Source: Deltaproteobacteria bacterium (GTDB lineage: Bacteria; Desulfobacterota; DSM-4660; Desulfatiglandales; HGW-15). From it: a stretch of DNA of 7,752 nt. The translations under genes were made by a program, and so were the position numbers. The notes under the pieces were generated by a model that saw only the letters and a list, made by a program, of their open reading frames with translations, had not been told where the DNA came from and searched no databases. Location of the stretch: positions 1 to 7,752 of the forward strand of contig JAGVAP010000099.1 in NCBI GenBank assembly GCA_020060215.1, in the 5' to 3' direction. Positions 6,429 through 7,752 of the stretch are shown piece by piece. Position 1 is the stretch's first letter. Every line of letters begins with the position of its first letter.

Positions 6429-6804
6429 AGTAAAGCGGGACGTAATGCGATCATGCGTTTGACCGGACAGCCTGCGGCCTTGTACCAATCACCTGGTCTC
6501 AATCAACAAATCAGTACCCATCCCCCAACCCGCTTACCTCATGCCTTCCGTTCCCAACCAATCCCTTTGGCGCAGCACTTCGCTGCGGTTATGACGCGAG
6601 ATACGGCGAACAACATCGGCATTCTTGAGCCTTTCCCGGTCAACCAGCGCGGCCTGGGGGAATTTCGGGGGCAACCTTCATCGCAGACGATCTCCAAGCT
6701 AGGATCCTGCCCCGGTGGGAACATCAATAGCTGAAATGATATCGCCTCGAACAATAAGCCAATACCAATCCCCCCAGCCCGCAACAATGGGGAAGGACTG
6801 GTTG
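6429..6804. other. non-coding stretch with no recognised gene
   Basis: About 375 nt between the antitoxin remnant and the hairpin pair. Short frames on both strands (for example 6453-6734 plus and 6539-6787 minus) show no family motif and no good ribosome site. A 6-bp hairpin (CGCAGC/GCTGCG, 6571-6587) has no T-run. Base composition is intermediate between the GC-rich left and AT-rich right. It is probably decayed DNA. Confidence 0.5.
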
Positions 6805-6839
6805 GGATAGACTGAATCTATCCGCAAAAAGCGGTTTTT
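6805..6839 (+). terminator. weak intrinsic-terminator-like structure with competing hairpin
   Basis: CCGC (6822-6825), A5 loop, GCGG (6831-6834) and then five T (6835-6839) form a short terminator-like hairpin. A longer hairpin, GGATAGA (6805-6811) with TCTATCC (6817-6823), shares the two C at 6822-6823, so the two stems exclude each other. AAAAAGCGGTTTTT also gives a T-run on the minus strand. The 4-bp stem is weak. Confidence 0.3.
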
Positions 6840-6892
6840 GGGTTTATGGCAAGGTACCTGGACTAGGGGTGAAGTTTATCAGGATGTCCAAT

Positions 6893-6912
6893 GTCAAGGT
6901 CTACCACTCGCA
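6893..6912. repeat. direct repeat copy 1 (GTCAAGGTCT...CCACTCGCA)
   Basis: GTCAAGGTCT followed directly by ACCACTCGCA. The same two blocks recur at 7074-7100, there separated by GACCCCA. The full form GTCAAGGTCTGACCCC is a motif commonly seen beside REP-associated transposase genes. Copy 1 seems to have lost 7 nt. Confidence 0.6.
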
Positions 6913-7073
6913 CAGATAACGAGGCTGGCGACCCATCATGGCGAGAACCCCACGGATAATGAAGCTGCCATGTATTAGTACAATTCATATTCGTTGTCGA
7001 TCAGCCTTCTGCAGCTTTTCGACATTTCTTAACTGAGGAATTCAACGGACGAAGGCTATTTGGGCAACAGCCC

Positions 7074-7100
7074 GTCAAGGTCTGACCCCAACCACTCGCA
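7074..7100. repeat. direct repeat copy 2 (GTCAAGGTCTGACCCCA...)
   Basis: GTCAAGGTCT (7074-7083), GACCCCA (7084-7090), then ACCACTCGCA (7091-7100). It lies 181 bp downstream of copy 1 in the same orientation. Its right end coincides with the point where the DUF362 reading stops resembling its family, so it marks a likely insertion or deletion boundary. Confidence 0.6.
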
Positions 7101-7413
7101 GGATTTGTAGTGGCCGGGTAGGGATTTCCGGAATTCAATGCCGGATTGATAAACACGGAATCTCCTCTGGAGAGCCAAGAGAAGTCAGTTGCAGCCCTCG
7201 CAGAGTTCTTTGCAGCCTCAATTGGCACACGATCGTCAGAACCATTATTTACGCCCGTCAGACAGACTTTGGTGGAGAAGTTTTCAAGCAAAGATTCCAA
7301 TGCCCCATGCGCGACTCTCCAAGAAAGACAACTCCCGTTGAAGCTATGGTCATGAGTTCGAGAAACTTTCGTCTATCCACATCTAAAGAATCTAACCAGC
7401 GGCTTTTCTTCAT
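7101..7413 (-). pseudogene. DUF362-family protein with Tat signal, frameshifted and truncated
   Basis: The start ATG is at 7411-7413, 3 nt after the stop of the upstream regulator, with AAGGA 8 nt before it. The first frame gives MKKSRWLDSLDVDRRKFLEL and a hydrophobic run to about residue 31, a twin-arginine export signal (R14-R15, RRKFLE). It leaves frame near a CCCC run at 7303-7306 and soon hits a stop. One added base there joins it to the next frame, which reads ESLLENF, then DRVPIEAAKNSARAATDFSW, then LSRGDSVFINPALNSGNPYP, ending ATTNP. This is the N-terminal block of DUF362 proteins, in which the usual text is GD.V.IKP..NSG..YPATT. After NP (7100-7105) the similarity stops at the direct repeat, so most of the gene (including any ferredoxin-like part) is missing. 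Function of the family is not firmly known; it may be a redox or cofactor-related protein. Confidence 0.7.
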
Positions 7414-7416
7414 ATA

Positions 7417-7752
7417 TTATTCCTTCAATTCAAAGCTGTTTAGCACAGGAACGATGATAAACATGGTCTGTTTTTTCACCCAACTTAAATATTCATCGCT
7501 TTTCGGGTCCATACCCTGAATCTCAGCATGGTATTCTCTTGCCCCTATCAGGTTTATCATCAGCAAACCCATGCATCTAAGAGATGAAAGAGTCTGTTCA
7601 GACTTAATTTTGAAACGGAGACGTCTGCTGAATCCATTAGCCCACATATGAAAGATATCCTGAATGAGCTGATAACCGGGTACCATTCCTCCTTTTTTAA
7701 CGGACTTTGTCATGTTTAGTAATATAATCCTGAACATTTCAGGATGTTCAAA
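7417..7752 (-). CDS. probable TetR-family regulator, C-terminal part (partial)
   Basis: The minus-strand frame is open to the window edge (it enters as EHPEMFRIILLNM) and ends at TAA 7417-7419, giving at least 111 residues. ATGs at 7735, 7711 and 7684 exist, but the frame continues upstream, and the AGGAGG before the last is only 1 nt away, so an internal start is unlikely. The segment is helical, and has the shape of a TetR effector domain: a HPE.FR.I opening, a long amphipathic middle, a hydrophobic GLLMINLIGAR helix and a DPKSDEYLSWVKKQ ending. The DNA-binding half lies outside the window. Three nt separate it from the DUF362 remnant, so the two were one operon. DNA here is AT-rich compared with the repair operon. 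An alternative is an unrelated helical protein. Confidence 0.5.
   Translation of the reverse strand, partial: FEHPEMFRIILLNMTKSVKKGGMVPGYQLIQDIFHMWANGFSRRLRFKIKSEQTLSSLRCMGLLMINLIGAREYHAEIQGMDPKSDEYLSWVKKQTMFIIVPVLNSFELKE

Larger units (their letters stand above)
6893..7100 (+). mobile_element. probable remnant of a REP-associated tyrosine transposase element
   Basis: Between the two direct repeats, ATG 6938-6940 opens MARTPRIMKLP. This resembles the start of Y1/RAYT-type (IS200-like, REP-associated) transposases, which typically begin MAR.PRI..PGA.YHV..RGN. The next residues, CISTIHIRCR, keep only a faint trace of the HV..RG segment and no HUH motif is seen. The frame then ends without the rest of the roughly 200-residue enzyme. 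Flanking GTCAAGGTCTGACCCC-type repeats are typical surroundings of such genes. I infer an internally deleted, inactive copy of about 200 bp. The similarity is short, so confidence is limited. Confidence 0.35.

Noticed and set aside
6453..6787. Overlapping 80-90 residue ORFs on both strands
   Set aside because: No motif, no ribosome site and no family resemblance on either strand; likely chance frames in decayed DNA.
7146..7519. Plus-strand small ORFs at the right end
   Set aside because: They are antisense to the DUF362 remnant and the regulator, whose minus-strand translations show recognisable family text.
1..7752. tRNA, rRNA or riboswitch
   Set aside because: No cloverleaf-like segment, rRNA-like block or known riboswitch core was seen by eye; a covariance-model scan could not be run.

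Overview
The window looks like chromosomal DNA of a GC-rich Gram-negative bacterium. A Desulfobacterota (former Deltaproteobacteria) host is my best guess. It rests on the protein mix (HrpB, a lactonase-like MBL protein with a GFC motif, DUF362, an Ada-AlkA fusion) and on the lipobox and REP-like repeats; it is an inference, not a proof. Positions 1-6000 are GC-rich and densely coding. From about 6100 to the right edge the DNA becomes visibly more AT-rich and is dominated by gene remnants.

Layout, left to right. The tail of an HrpB-type helicase (+, 1-165) runs in from outside. It converges on a metallo-beta-lactamase-fold hydrolase (-, 230-976), which is divergent from a ZIP-family metal transporter of the ZupT type (+, 1064-1966). 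A convergent intergenic stretch (1967-2473) holds a promoter-like TTGACA, a 9-nt direct repeat, a possible 20-codon ORF, a perfect 26-bp inverted repeat of REP type, and a short 9-bp tandem repeat.

Next is a three-gene minus-strand operon that reads right to left: an Ada/AraC/AlkA fusion (5948-4491), an O6-alkylguanine-DNA alkyltransferase (4472-3864) and a lipoprotein alkaline phosphatase (3889-2474). The first two form a self-contained adaptive response to alkylation. The N-terminal zinc domain senses methyl-phosphotriesters, the AraC domain should activate the operon, the glycosylase domain removes alkylated bases, and the alkyltransferase reverses O6-alkylguanine. The phosphatase start overlaps the alkyltransferase end by 26 nt, so an exported enzyme is translationally tied to a cytoplasmic repair module.

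The right end (about 6100-7752) is a graveyard. It holds a HigA-like antitoxin pseudogene with several indels, a competing pair of hairpins ending in a T-run, and a probable remnant of a REP-associated tyrosine transposase flanked by direct repeats. It also holds a Tat-signal DUF362 gene that is frameshifted in a C4 run and cut off at the element's edge, and the C-terminal part of a probable TetR-family regulator that runs off the window. I found no tRNA, rRNA, CRISPR array or intact mobile element. I found no clearly new multi-gene system. The most unusual points are the repair-phosphatase coupling, the MBL protein without the usual bridging Asp, and the layered decay at the right end.
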